Shown: positions 48,117 through 58,105, counted from the first letter of the stretch. The stretch is 64,000 nt of DNA from Arcobacter siniprincipis (GCF_048571125.1 NZ_CP182343.1:310001-374000); one strand, 5' to 3'. The notes: a model not told the origin generated them from the letters alone. A program made the numbers and translations.

Positions 48117-49304
48117 TTGTATAAACTAATTATTATGCTAGTTCTCTGTTCATTACTTAATGCAAATGAATTAGAAGTGTTAAAAGATAGCAAAAAAGTA
48201 CTAAGACAAACAGAAAAGAAGATAATACAAAAGAACTATGAATCTTCAAAAAATGATTGGATAGCTCCAATTACTATTAGCTCAGGATTAAACAGAAGTC
48301 ATTCTTTTAATTCTGAAAGTGATAGTTTAACAAAAAGTGTTTCAATTGGATTTTCTCAATCAATATATAAATCAGGAGGAATAGAGTTTACAATCAAGAA
48401 TGCAAAAGATGTGCTAAACTCTGATCTAATAGCTTGGGAGATTGAAAATAAAGCAATTTTAGAGACAATTTACGAGACTTTATTAGAAATTAAAAAAGTA
48501 AAACTGCAAATTGAACAAAGTGAATACTCTTTAAAAAATAAAGAAATAGAGTTAATCTTAAAAAAAATTCAATATGAAGCTGGAAATGCAGATATTACAG
48601 AATTAAATGATGCAATTATGTCAAAAAATACTCAATACAAAGAGAATATATCTTTAATAAATTCACTAAAAGACAAAGAATATGAATTGTCTAAATATAC
48701 AAATTTAAAATATAACCAAATAGATTTGATTGACTTTAAAATAATAGACAAAAATAAATTTTTGAAAAATAATTTGAATATTAAATATGAAAATTCTAAA
48801 GTGAAAGTTTTAGATAGTTCTTATAAAAAGTTAAAGAGCTCGTATCTTCCTCAACTTTCAGTGGGAACAAATTATTCATATTCAAGAAATGAAAATCTTC
48901 AAAGTGATACGCAATCAACTTCAAAAAATGGTTCTATTTCTTTGAATTTATCTATGCCTATTTATGATATAAATAAATCTAGTACAGTAGAAAAATCAAG
49001 ATTAGAACTTCTTAAACAAAAAATTGCACTTAATGATATAAAAGATGAAACTTTGTATGAGTATGAACAAATATTAACTCAAATAGATACTTATGAACAA
49101 CAAAGTAAAATTATAAAAGAAAATTTAAATTTATATGATGAATTAATAAATGCTAATCGGAATTCAAATGAATCAGGAATGAGTTCTGATTATGATTTAG
49201 AGATATTGGAAAATACAAAAAAAATTAATGAATATGATTTGACAATAAATAATATTGATATAAAACTTCAATATTCTAAATTATATTTTAAAACAAAGGT
49301 ATAA
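48117..49304 (+). CDS. TolC-family outer membrane efflux protein
   Basis: 395 aa from TTG 48117 (AAAAAAGGTAACTT upstream). A short signal peptide precedes the two helical OEP repeats (e.g. ETIYETLLEIKKVKLQIEQSEYSLKN and an internal repeat near residue 270). It is the outer membrane exit for the MacAB transporter that follows 4 bp downstream. Confidence 0.88.
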   Translation: MYKLIIMLVLCSLLNANELEVLKDSKKVLRQTEKKIIQKNYESSKNDWIAPITISSGLNRSHSFNSESDSLTKSVSIGFSQSIYKSGGIEFTIKNAKDVLNSDLIAWEIENKAILETIYETLLEIKKVKLQIEQSEYSLKNKEIELILKKIQYEAGNADITELNDAIMSKNTQYKENISLINSLKDKEYELSKYTNLKYNQIDLIDFKIIDKNKFLKNNLNIKYENSKVKVLDSSYKKLKSSYLPQLSVGTNYSYSRNENLQSDTQSTSKNGSISLNLSMPIYDINKSSTVEKSRLELLKQKIALNDIKDETLYEYEQILTQIDTYEQQSKIIKENLNLYDELINANRNSNESGMSSDYDLEILENTKKINEYDLTINNIDIKLQYSKLYFKTKV

Positions 49305-49308
49305 AAAG

Positions 49309-50568
49309 ATGAATGAAACTTTACAAAATGATTTAGATAAATATAAAAGTAAAAAAGGAAAGAAAAGTAATCTTTTTATAGGAATATTTTTATTATTGAT
49401 TATTGTTGGACTTTGTTTTTATTTTTTTATGTTTAATCAAAATGAACAAAAAGAGTTTCATTATGATACTTCCAAAATCAAAAAAGGTGATTTAGAAGTA
49501 GTAGTTTCAGCTACAGGAAATTTAAAACCAACAAATAGTGTAGATATTGGAATTGAAGTTTCAGGAACAATAAAAGATATATATGTAGATTTTAATGATG
49601 AAGTTAAAGTAGGGCAAATATTAGCAAAACTTGATACTACAAAATTACAATCACAAGTAGATAGTTCAAAAGCATCATTAACTATTGCAAAAGCAAATTT
49701 AAAAGAAAATGAAGTAAATGTAAAAAGTAAAAAATTAACTTATACTAGAACATTAAGAATGTATGAACAGTCAGGTGGAAAATATCCTTCTCAAAATATA
49801 CTTGATGAATCAAAATTTGATTATGAAAGTGCTCTTTCAAGCTTTGATTCAATGGAAGCAAAAGTAAAACAAGCAGAGTTTAATCTAAAAACTGATGAAC
49901 AAAATCTTGATAAAGCAGTTGTAAAATCATCTATTAATGGAATAGTTTTAAATAGAGCAGTAGAAGTAGGACAAACAGTTGCTGCATCTATGTCAACACC
50001 TGTATTATTCACTTTAGCAAAAGATTTATCAAAAATGGATTTAGTAGTAAGTATAGATGAAGCAGATGTTGCAGATATAAAAAAAGGGCTAAATGTCACC
50101 TTTACAGTTGATGCTTATCCAAAAGAGACATTTAAAGGAAAGATAAAACAAGTAAGACTAAATCCTGTAGAAGTAAATGGGGTAGTTACATATGAAACTG
50201 TAGTTTTAGTAGACAATGAAAAACTATTTTTAAGACCAGGAATGACTGCTAGTGCAGAGATTATTACAAAAGAATCAAAAGATAAATTACTTGTACCAAA
50301 TAGTGCTTTAAGATTTAAGCCTACTTTGATAAATAAAGATAACAAAAATGGGGCTGGAATAGTTGGTCCTAAAAGACCAATGGTAAAAAGAGAAGCAAAA
50401 AGTGTAGGGAAAATAGAATTTGGGAATGTTTGGATATTAAAAGACAATAAACCACAAAGAATAAGAATAAAAATTTTGGATACAAACGGTACGGTTACAA
50501 GTGTTGAATCAAAAGACTTAAAAGTAGATGATGAAGTAATTATTTCTCAAAGTAGTGATGATGAATGA
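49309..50568 (+). CDS. macA: MacA-like periplasmic adaptor protein
   Basis: 419 aa. N-terminal membrane anchor (residues about 22-42), lipoyl/barrel-sandwich halves (SATGNLKPTNSVDIGIEVSGTI and KSSINGIVLNRAVEVGQTV) around a coiled-coil hairpin, then beta-barrel and membrane-proximal parts. Links MacB to TolC. The central insert of the macrolide-type protein is usual. Overlaps the ATPase gene by 14 bases. Confidence 0.92.
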   Translation: MNETLQNDLDKYKSKKGKKSNLFIGIFLLLIIVGLCFYFFMFNQNEQKEFHYDTSKIKKGDLEVVVSATGNLKPTNSVDIGIEVSGTIKDIYVDFNDEVKVGQILAKLDTTKLQSQVDSSKASLTIAKANLKENEVNVKSKKLTYTRTLRMYEQSGGKYPSQNILDESKFDYESALSSFDSMEAKVKQAEFNLKTDEQNLDKAVVKSSINGIVLNRAVEVGQTVAASMSTPVLFTLAKDLSKMDLVVSIDEADVADIKKGLNVTFTVDAYPKETFKGKIKQVRLNPVEVNGVVTYETVVLVDNEKLFLRPGMTASAEIITKESKDKLLVPNSALRFKPTLINKDNKNGAGIVGPKRPMVKREAKSVGKIEFGNVWILKDNKPQRIRIKILDTNGTVTSVESKDLKVDDEVIISQSSDDE

Positions 50569-51265
50569 TAATGAAGTAGTAATTGAGTTTAAAAATATAG
50601 TTAAGACCTATGGAAAAGGGGAAGCTATAACTCATGCCTTAAATGGTATAGATTTTTCTATAAGAAGAGGAGAATTCATATCTATAATGGGAGCAAGTGG
50701 AAGTGGTAAATCAACTTCTATGAATATAATAGGCTGCTTAGATTCTCCAAGTAGTGGAGAGTATTTATTTAATAACATAAATGTAGAAAAACTAAATAGA
50801 AACCAATTAGCAGTAATAAGAAAGAATTATATTGGTTTTGTTTTTCAAGGCTTCAATCTTTTAGGTAGAACAAGCGCTTTAGAAAATGTGGAATTACCAT
50901 TAATTTATAGAAAGGTTCCAACAAAACAAAGAAAAATCTTAGCAATGGAAGCTTTAAAAAAAGTTGGTTTAGAAAGTGTTGCAAATAATGCACCTTCTCA
51001 ACTTTCAGGTGGACAACAACAGCGTGTTGCAATTGCAAGAGCATTAGTAACCGATCCTTTAATACTTTTAGCAGATGAGCCAACTGGAAATTTAGACAGT
51101 ATAAAAAGTGTTGAAATATTGAATTTATTAAAACAGTTAAATGAAGAGTTAAATATCACAATTATTATGATAACCCATGAAGAGGAGATGGCAGCTTATT
51201 CAAATAGAATAATTTATTTTAGAGATGGACATATCGATGATAGTTTGAAAAAAGGATTTAAATAA
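50555..51265 (+). CDS. MacB-like ABC transporter ATP-binding protein
   Basis: 236 aa. Walker A GASGSGKST, Q-loop FVFQGFNLL, signature LSGGQQQR, Walker B LILLADEPTGNLD and a H-loop TH. In E. coli MacB the ATPase is fused to the permease; here they are separate genes, as often in this phylum. Overlaps the permease start by one base. Confidence 0.93.
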   Translation: MMMNDNEVVIEFKNIVKTYGKGEAITHALNGIDFSIRRGEFISIMGASGSGKSTSMNIIGCLDSPSSGEYLFNNINVEKLNRNQLAVIRKNYIGFVFQGFNLLGRTSALENVELPLIYRKVPTKQRKILAMEALKKVGLESVANNAPSQLSGGQQQRVAIARALVTDPLILLADEPTGNLDSIKSVEILNLLKQLNEELNITIIMITHEEEMAAYSNRIIYFRDGHIDDSLKKGFK

Positions 51266-52476
51266 TGTTATTTAAAGCCTTTTTAATTGCCATAAAAGAG
51301 ATAAGAAGAAATATCTTACGCTCTATTTTAACAGTTTTGGGAATAGTAATTGGAGTTGCTTCTGTTATAGGAATGGTTATGCTAGGTGATGGAACAACCG
51401 CTAGTGTAAAAGAAAATATTGAAAAACTTGGAACAAATATGTTAATCCTTCGTGTTGGACAAGAAAGAAGAGGAGGGCCTAGAACTGATAACAGTGCAAA
51501 AGCTTTCAAGATTGATGATGTTACTGCAATAAAGAATCAAATTGATAATATGAAAGCAGTAGCACCTGATAATAGTACAGGAGTCAATTTAATCTATTTA
51601 AATAAGAGTTATACCTCAAGTGTTGTTGGTACAAACAATGATTATTTTGTAATAAAAGATTGGAAACTAAAAGAGGGAAGATATTTTGATGAAAGTGAAT
51701 TAAATAGTGGAAAATCATCTTGTATTTTAGGTACCACAATTGTCAAACAACTATTTGGAAGTGAAAATCCAGTGGGAGCTAAAATAAGACTAAAAAACTT
51801 TTCCTGTAATGTCATTGGAGTATTAGAGTCAAAGGGAGCTTCAACTTTTGGACAAGATCAAGATGAGATAGTAGTTGTTCCTTTACGAATGTTACAAAGA
51901 AAGATTCAAGGAAATAAAGATGTAAAATCTATAATTATTTCTGTAAATTCAAATAAAAACATCAAAAAAGCCAAAAAAGATATTACACTTTTGATGCAAG
52001 ATAGAAGAAGTATAAAAGTAGGGGAAAGTGATAACTTCTATATAAGGGATATGGAAGATTTACTTTCTTCTATGACTTCTACAACACAAATGTTAACTTA
52101 TTTATTAGGTTCAATCGCAGCAATTAGTTTACTTGTGGGAGGTATTGGTATTATGAATATTATGCTTGTATCTGTAACTGAGAGAACAAAAGAGATAGGA
52201 ATAAGACTTGCTATTGGTGCAATGGAGAGTGAAGTTTTGCTTCAATTCTTAGTTGAAGCTATAGTTTTATCTACACTTGGTGGAATTATTGGAATAATAT
52301 TAGGTATTAGTATAGGTTATATTGGTGTTTCATCTTTTGATTTACCCTTTATAATAAACGAAAAAATAATTTTAATAGCATTTTTCTTTTCTACTCTTAT
52401 AGGTGTTATTTTTGGATATTTTCCTGCAAGAAAAGCTGCAAGACTTAACCCAATTGATGCATTAAGATATGAATAG
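51265..52476 (+). CDS. MacB-like ABC transporter permease
   Basis: 403 aa with four membrane helices (near 20-40, 275-300, 325-350, 365-385) and a large periplasmic MacB_PCD domain (about 45-240). The motif VSVTERTKEIGIRLAIGAME is typical FtsX/MacB. In an iron-regulated setting it may export a siderophore or toxic peptide rather than macrolides. Confidence 0.92.
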   Translation: MLFKAFLIAIKEIRRNILRSILTVLGIVIGVASVIGMVMLGDGTTASVKENIEKLGTNMLILRVGQERRGGPRTDNSAKAFKIDDVTAIKNQIDNMKAVAPDNSTGVNLIYLNKSYTSSVVGTNNDYFVIKDWKLKEGRYFDESELNSGKSSCILGTTIVKQLFGSENPVGAKIRLKNFSCNVIGVLESKGASTFGQDQDEIVVVPLRMLQRKIQGNKDVKSIIISVNSNKNIKKAKKDITLLMQDRRSIKVGESDNFYIRDMEDLLSSMTSTTQMLTYLLGSIAAISLLVGGIGIMNIMLVSVTERTKEIGIRLAIGAMESEVLLQFLVEAIVLSTLGGIIGIILGISIGYIGVSSFDLPFIINEKIILIAFFFSTLIGVIFGYFPARKAARLNPIDALRYE

Positions 52477-52479
52477 ATT

Positions 52480-52505
52480 ATAATTATAATAACGATTATC
52501 AATTT
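52480..52505 (+). promoter_or_regulatory. Fur-like element before hemP
   Basis: TAATTATAATAACGATTATC contains the half-sites ATTATAAT and GATTATC with the Fur-type spacing, though weaker than the sites at 47.9 kb. It lies about 100 bp before hemP. A second gene-proximal stretch (52506-52599) is rich in GTTAA repeats. Confidence 0.4.
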
Positions 52506-52599
52506 TAATTGAAACTTAAGCTTCTCTTTGTTAATATCCCATTAACTTTTAGTTAACCTCATTAACTCTGTGTTAACTAAATGAAAATGGAGTATTAGC

Positions 52600-52734
52600 A
52601 TGAATGGAAACAAAGATAGAAAGATTGAATCAAAAGAGATATTTCAAAAAGAAAACTCTATTCAAATCATCCATGATGGACAAGCTTATTATCTAAAAAT
52701 AACAAAATCAAATAAACTAATACTTACCAAATAA
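52600..52734 (+). CDS. hemP: Hemin uptake protein HemP
   Basis: 44 aa from ATG 52600 with GGAG 9 bases upstream. The family pattern is clear: KESKEIF-like start, then IQIIHDGQAYYLKITKSNKL and a LILTK end. HemP proteins lie before TonB-dependent heme or siderophore receptors, are iron-regulated and act as small regulators/activators of receptor gene expression in some bacteria. It precedes the receptor by 119 bp. Confidence 0.85.
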   Translation: MNGNKDRKIESKEIFQKENSIQIIHDGQAYYLKITKSNKLILTK

Positions 52735-52853
52735 ACAAAGTCTAGCCAGCAAAAGTAATTTTTCTACATATAGCCAGCCAAAAAATCAAATCAAATCTTT
52801 TTAAATAGTCAAATTATTTTCTATTTAAAACTTTTATTTCTTGGAGGAAATGA

Positions 52854-55133
52854 GTGGAAAAATATATCGTAAGTAAAAAACATAAAACTACAAACTATTT
52901 AGGTGCTTCAGTTGTAACAGCTAGTGTATTATTATCAAGTCCAGTTATTCTAAATGCGGATACAACTATGTCGAATCCTACAGTTTTACCCATAAATGTA
53001 GTAGAGACAAAAGAAAAAGAACAAAACTATACAAATAGTTATAAAGTAAATAAATCTTCTTCATCAAAAATCACACAAGATTTAATTGATACTCCCCAAA
53101 CAATTTCTGTAGTAACTGAAAAAGTATTAAAAGAACAACAAGCAACAACTCTACAAGAAGCTTTGAGAAATACTCCTGGTATTACTTTAAACTTAGGTGA
53201 AAATGGTAATACAAATGAAAAAAATAATATCATGATGAGAGGTTTTGATACTCAATCAAGTATTTATAAAGATGGAGTAAGAGATAGTTCAAACTCTGTA
53301 AAAGATATGTATAATACAGAAGCTGTAGAGATTACAAAAGGTGCAGTTGGAGCTGATAATGGAAGAGGTGTTTCATCTGGATATATAAATCAAGTAACAA
53401 AATCACCTAAAAATAAAGATGCTGCTGAGGTTAGTCTGGGTTATAGTACAGGTGAAAATGGAAGGGTAACAGCTGATTTAAATAAAAAATTAAATGAAAC
53501 AACTGGTTTAAGAATAAATTTACTAAAACATAAAGGCGATGTAGCAGGAAGAGATGTTGTAGAGATAGATAGAACAGGAATAGCTGCTTCATTGGGGTTT
53601 GGAATAGGAACAAACACTAGAACTACAATCAATTATGAAAGATTTAAGCAAGATGATATCCCTGATGCAGGAGTACCTACTATTGGGCTTAATAGTGTAC
53701 CTTATTTTGCATTAGAAGCTGCAGGTATAAGTCCTAAAAAAGCTGATAGAGAAGACTTTTATGGTAGTAAATCTGATTTTGAAAAAGCTACTTCAGATAC
53801 ATTTGGTTTATTATTTGAACATGATTTCTCTGATTCTACAACAATAAGTAATATTACGAAATATTCAAAAACGAAACAAAGAATGATAACAAGAGGATTA
53901 GCCTCTGCTGATGTAACAGATGTAAATAATCCTAATTCTTGGACTGTTAATAGGTTTTCTAATCAAAAGTGGGAAGAAAATGAAATAATTGTAAATAAAA
54001 CAAATCTTTCGTCAAGCTTTGAAACAGGGAGTATTTCACATAGTTTGAGTACAGGATTAGAGTTTATAAAAGAGAAAAAGACATCAAAATCTTATAAAAA
54101 TGTAGGAGCTATGTCAGCTGCAAATTTGTATAATCCAAATCCAAGTGATTCACTTACAGGAAGAGATTTATCATTTACTCCTAAAAATCTTAAAGTTGAG
54201 GTTGAAACTGCAGGTGTATATTTATTTGATTCTATTTCCTTAACTGATAAATTTATGTTTATAGGGGGAGGAAGACTTGATAAATATAAATTAAAAGAAT
54301 CAGGTATTAACAGCTCAGGAGGAAGAAGAGGAACTCCTGTTACATATGGTCCTGTTGATGAAGAAGATAAAGGTACTTTAAAAAGTTGGAAATTAGGTTT
54401 TGTTTATAAACCACTAGAAAATGGAAGTATATATATATCACATGCAACTTCACAATTGCAACCAGGTGGAAAAACATTAACTTTATCTACAGGAGATACA
54501 AGTTTAGATAATCCAAATAAAGACCCAGAAGAGTCAACAACAACTGAATTAGGTACAAAGTGGGATTTCTTAGATAATAGATTATCTTTAACAGCGGCTA
54601 TTTATAGAACTTTAGCAAAAAATCAAATAACTGAAGAAGATGATGGAACATATACACAAGAAGGTGAAAAAGAGGTAAAAGGTATCGAAATTGGAATTGT
54701 TGGTCAAGTTACTGATAAATTTTCAATTAGTGCAGGGTTTGCTAAAGATAAAACAAAATCTAAAGCAAAAGGTAGAAGTGATGATGGTGCAGCTTTAAGA
54801 TTTACACCTGATTGGAGTGCAACTTTATGGAGTACTTATAACTTTACGCCAGCCTTTACTGTTGGGTTAGGTGCCACATATATGGGTGAACAAAAAGTTT
54901 CATCATCAAAATCAGGACAAGATACTCCTGTAAATGGAAGAATGACAGTAATAGAAGACTTCTTAGTATTTGATGCTATGGCTTCATATAAAATAGATAA
55001 ACATTCATCTTTGCAGTTAAATGTTTACAACATTGCAGATGAAGAGTATGTCGCAAATACCAATAAAGATGGATTTAGATATACACCAGGAGCTGCAAGG
55101 TCAGCTTTATTAACTTATAGTTATAAATTTTAA
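52854..55133 (+). CDS. TonB-dependent siderophore receptor
   Basis: 759 aa from GTG 52854 (GGAGG at the right distance); an ATG 4 bases earlier is out of frame. Signal-like N-terminus, a plug domain (DTPQTISVVTEKVLKEQQATT, MRGFDTQSSIYKDGVRDSS, EITKGAVGADNGRG) and a long beta barrel ending with an aromatic Phe (LTYSYKF). FhuE/FpvA-like type taking up ferric siderophores through TonB. Confidence 0.93.
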   Translation: MEKYIVSKKHKTTNYLGASVVTASVLLSSPVILNADTTMSNPTVLPINVVETKEKEQNYTNSYKVNKSSSSKITQDLIDTPQTISVVTEKVLKEQQATTLQEALRNTPGITLNLGENGNTNEKNNIMMRGFDTQSSIYKDGVRDSSNSVKDMYNTEAVEITKGAVGADNGRGVSSGYINQVTKSPKNKDAAEVSLGYSTGENGRVTADLNKKLNETTGLRINLLKHKGDVAGRDVVEIDRTGIAASLGFGIGTNTRTTINYERFKQDDIPDAGVPTIGLNSVPYFALEAAGISPKKADREDFYGSKSDFEKATSDTFGLLFEHDFSDSTTISNITKYSKTKQRMITRGLASADVTDVNNPNSWTVNRFSNQKWEENEIIVNKTNLSSSFETGSISHSLSTGLEFIKEKKTSKSYKNVGAMSAANLYNPNPSDSLTGRDLSFTPKNLKVEVETAGVYLFDSISLTDKFMFIGGGRLDKYKLKESGINSSGGRRGTPVTYGPVDEEDKGTLKSWKLGFVYKPLENGSIYISHATSQLQPGGKTLTLSTGDTSLDNPNKDPEESTTTELGTKWDFLDNRLSLTAAIYRTLAKNQITEEDDGTYTQEGEKEVKGIEIGIVGQVTDKFSISAGFAKDKTKSKAKGRSDDGAALRFTPDWSATLWSTYNFTPAFTVGLGATYMGEQKVSSSKSGQDTPVNGRMTVIEDFLVFDAMASYKIDKHSSLQLNVYNIADEEYVANTNKDGFRYTPGAARSALLTYSYKF

Positions 55134-55140
55134 TCAAAAT

Positions 55141-55161
55141 TAGTCCCCCTTTTTGGGACTA
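55141..55161 (+). terminator. Hairpin terminator after receptor gene
   Basis: TAGTCCC-CCTTTTT-GGGACTA, a 7-bp perfect stem with G/C-rich base and following GTTTAT, lies 7 bp after the receptor stop. Likely partial terminator, since the next genes of the cluster continue downstream. Confidence 0.65.
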
Positions 55162-55180
55162 GTTTATAAAAAGGAATAAA

Positions 55181-55861
55181 ATGCTTTTACACATACCAAA
55201 TGTATTAACAAAGGAACAAATAAAAGAGTGTAGAAAACTCTTAGATGAAGCTATTTGGATTGATGGAAAACTAACAGCTGGTAGTCAAGCTGTTAATGTA
55301 AAAAGTAATCTACAACTAGCCGAAAATGATCCTTTGTTAAAACATTTAAGAGATATTATTACTTCTACTTTAAAATCAAATCCTCTTTTTGTCTCAGCTG
55401 CCTTGCCAAATCATATAATTTCACCTTTTATAAATAGATACGAAAATAGTGGTGCCTATGGGAATCATGTTGATAATTCAATTTTATATGATACAACAGT
55501 TGGTAAAAACTTTCGTACTGATATTTCTTGCTCTTTGTTTTTTACAGAACCTGAAGAGTATGAAGGTGGAGAAATGATTATAGAAGATACTTTTGGAACA
55601 CATGAAGTGAAACTTCCAGCAGGTGATCTGATACTCTATCCTTCTACTAGTTTACATAGAGTTGAACCAGTTGTCAGCGGTGTAAGAATGGTAAGTTTTA
55701 TGTGGACTCAAAGTATGATTAGAAGTGCATGGAAAAGAAGTATATTATTTGAACTTGATAATACAATTCAAAGTTTAAGAGCTAAGTATGGAGAGACACA
55801 AGAAGCTGTAAATCTATCTATTCATTACCATAAGTTAATTCAAGAATGGGCGGAACTTTAA
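55181..55861 (+). CDS. PKHD-type Fe(II)/2-oxoglutarate hydroxylase (PiuC/YbiX)
   Basis: 226 aa. Iron site His-Asp...His: GNHVDNSIL and LHRVEP, with an Arg two-oxoglutarate anchor in GVRMVSFMWTQS. PiuC/YbiX proteins occur next to TonB siderophore receptors in many iron-uptake clusters, acting on receptor- or siderophore-related substrates. Followed after 1 bp by the FMN oxidase gene. Confidence 0.9.
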   Translation: MLLHIPNVLTKEQIKECRKLLDEAIWIDGKLTAGSQAVNVKSNLQLAENDPLLKHLRDIITSTLKSNPLFVSAALPNHIISPFINRYENSGAYGNHVDNSILYDTTVGKNFRTDISCSLFFTEPEEYEGGEMIIEDTFGTHEVKLPAGDLILYPSTSLHRVEPVVSGVRMVSFMWTQSMIRSAWKRSILFELDNTIQSLRAKYGETQEAVNLSIHYHKLIQEWAEL

Positions 55862-55862
55862 A

Positions 55863-56960
55863 GTGAATACTATAGAGCCAAAATTAGATTACATACCAAA
55901 TGAAATTGTTAGTGTTGATGATTATGAAAGCTTTGCAAAATCTAGAGTAGATGCAAATGCTTGGGTTTATATTTCAAGCGCTTCAGCAGATGAAATCACT
56001 TATAGAGCGAATAAGCAAGCATTTGATAAAATACATCTTCTAAGTAGAACTTTAGAAGATGTAAAAGCTGGGAATACAAAGTTAAATCTATTTGGGCAAG
56101 AGTATGCCCATCCTATTTTTTTAGCTCCGGTTGCATATCAAAAATTAGTTCATGGTGATGGTGAAATTGCAAGTGCTCAAGCTGCTAATGCCATGGAAGC
56201 CTGTATGATGGTAAGTGGTTTTTCAAGCACTTCTTTGGAAGAAGTAAGCTCCCATTCCAATTCACCTTTATGGTTTCAATTATATATGCAAATTGATATG
56301 AATGAGAATTTGTTTTTAATAAAAAAAGCTGAAAACTTAGGATATAAAGCACTAGTAATTACAATAGATGCTCCAATTGCAGGAATTAGAAATAAAGAAC
56401 AAAAAGCAGGCTTTTGTTTACCTTCTCATATAGAAGCTATAAATTTACGAGGAATGAAACAATTAACTTTAGATTTAAACTCAACTCAAAGTAGCATTTT
56501 TGATGGGGTTATGGCACATTCTCCTACTTGGGCAGATATAAAATTTATAAAAGAAAATACGAAACTACCAGTTATTTTAAAAGGTATTACTCACCCCTCT
56601 TATGCAAGAAAAGCACTTGAACTTGGGATTGATGGTATTATTGTCTCAAATCATGGAGGAAGAACTTTAGATACTCTTATTCCGACAATTGATATTTTAC
56701 CAAAGATTGTTGAGGCAGTTGGTGGAAAAATCCCAGTTTTACTAGATGGTGGAATTAGAAGAGGAACTGATATTTTAAAAGCTCTTGCTTTTGGAGCAAG
56801 TGCTGTTTTAATTGGTAGACCAATTATGTTTGCCCTTGCTACATCAGGAGCTTTAGGTGTGGCACATATTTTAAAAATACTAAGAGATGAGTTAGAAATA
56901 TCTATGGCACTTACGGGATGTAAAACCCTTAAAAATATTACAAAAGAAATTTTATTTTAG
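55863..56960 (+). CDS. FMN-dependent alpha-hydroxyacid oxidase/dehydrogenase
   Basis: 365 aa, GTG start. LldD/lactate-oxidase fold: YISSASADEITYRANKQAF, PIFLAPVAYQKL, VITIDAP, LPVILKGI and the catalytic loop GIIVSNHGGRTLDT with the active His. It lacks a membrane insertion segment typical of LldD. In this operon it may process an alpha-hydroxyacid part of a siderophore such as a citrate- or lactate-type chelator (inference). Confidence 0.87.
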   Translation: MNTIEPKLDYIPNEIVSVDDYESFAKSRVDANAWVYISSASADEITYRANKQAFDKIHLLSRTLEDVKAGNTKLNLFGQEYAHPIFLAPVAYQKLVHGDGEIASAQAANAMEACMMVSGFSSTSLEEVSSHSNSPLWFQLYMQIDMNENLFLIKKAENLGYKALVITIDAPIAGIRNKEQKAGFCLPSHIEAINLRGMKQLTLDLNSTQSSIFDGVMAHSPTWADIKFIKENTKLPVILKGITHPSYARKALELGIDGIIVSNHGGRTLDTLIPTIDILPKIVEAVGGKIPVLLDGGIRRGTDILKALAFGASAVLIGRPIMFALATSGALGVAHILKILRDELEISMALTGCKTLKNITKEILF

Positions 56961-56974
56961 AAAAAAGGATTTAA

Positions 56975-58105
56975 ATGCATAAAAAATTTTTATTTAAAGT
57001 GCATATGGTTTTGGGTTTAACAGCTGGAGTTATTTTACTAATTATGGGAATAACGGGAGCAATGTTATCTTATCAAAAAGAGATATTAAAATATATAAAT
57101 AAAGATAGTTATTTAGTAGAAGTTCCAAGTACAAAAAGACTATCTTCAAAAGAGATATTAGAAAAGTTTGAGCAAAAATTTCCTGATGCAAAAATAAATG
57201 CATTTAGTTTTTCAAGTGATGAGAATAGATCTGTAGCTATTAATGTAAAATCTAATGGGGAGGGAAAACTAGCAAGAAGAGGAATAAATTATTATGTAAA
57301 TCCTTATACGGCAGAAGTTTTACCAAGTACCCAAGGATATTCATTTTTTAAACTTATCGAAAGAATTCATAGGGGATTAATAATTGGAGAAGTAGGGAAA
57401 CAACTAAGCGGAATCTCTACCTTTGCACTTTTAGTACTTATGTTTAGTGGGATATATGTTTATTGGAAAAGAATAAAAAACTCATTTTTCAAAAGTTTTA
57501 CTTTTAGTTTTAAGGATAAAAAAAGAGCATTTTTATCTAATATGCACTTTGCAATTGGAATGTGGGTAATACCTTTTTATTTATTATTATGTATTACAGG
57601 TGTTGCTATGACATATGATTGGGTAAAAGATGGCTTATACAAAGTCTCAGGAGTTGAAAAACCTATACGACAAAAAAGAATGCCAGCACCAAAAAATAAC
57701 GAAGCTGAAACTATAGTTTATCTATCAAATAATGATGTAGAAAAAACAATTCAATTATTTAATAAAAATGTTAAAGAGTATGAAAATGCTACTTTGCAAA
57801 TTGGCAAAAAAAGTGATGTAGTAAAAATAAGTTATTTTGCAAAAAATGCCATTCATGATAGGGCAAGAAGTGAAATAACACTAAACACAAAAACAAATGA
57901 AGTAATAAAAAATGATAGATTTGAAGATAAAGCCTTAAATGATAGGTTGATGAGAAGTATTATTCCTCTTCATACAGGAGAATATTTTGGTCTTTTAGTT
58001 CAAGGAATATTAGGACTATCATCTTTAATGATGGCACTATTTACAATAACTGGTTTTATGATGTATTTCAAAAGAAAAAATAAAAAATCAGCTAAAAAAA
58101 TATAA
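56975..58105 (+). CDS. PepSY-associated membrane protein (PiuB-like)
   Basis: 376 aa. N-terminal HMVLGLTAGVILLIMGITGAMLSY helix, a PepSY-type periplasmic part, three further helices (about 150-168, 195-215, 340-365) and conserved His residues (RIHRGLIIGE, HFAIGMW, PLHTGEYFG). Typical of iron-uptake-linked PepSY proteins that may reduce ferric siderophores using heme. Short 14-bp gap to the FMN oxidase. Confidence 0.87.
   Translation: MHKKFLFKVHMVLGLTAGVILLIMGITGAMLSYQKEILKYINKDSYLVEVPSTKRLSSKEILEKFEQKFPDAKINAFSFSSDENRSVAINVKSNGEGKLARRGINYYVNPYTAEVLPSTQGYSFFKLIERIHRGLIIGEVGKQLSGISTFALLVLMFSGIYVYWKRIKNSFFKSFTFSFKDKKRAFLSNMHFAIGMWVIPFYLLLCITGVAMTYDWVKDGLYKVSGVEKPIRQKRMPAPKNNEAETIVYLSNNDVEKTIQLFNKNVKEYENATLQIGKKSDVVKISYFAKNAIHDRARSEITLNTKTNEVIKNDRFEDKALNDRLMRSIIPLHTGEYFGLLVQGILGLSSLMMALFTITGFMMYFKRKNKKSAKKI

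Noticed and set aside
52850..52876. ATG at 52850 as receptor start
   Set aside because: It is out of frame with the receptor and stops after 8 codons; GTG 52854 with GGAGG fits.
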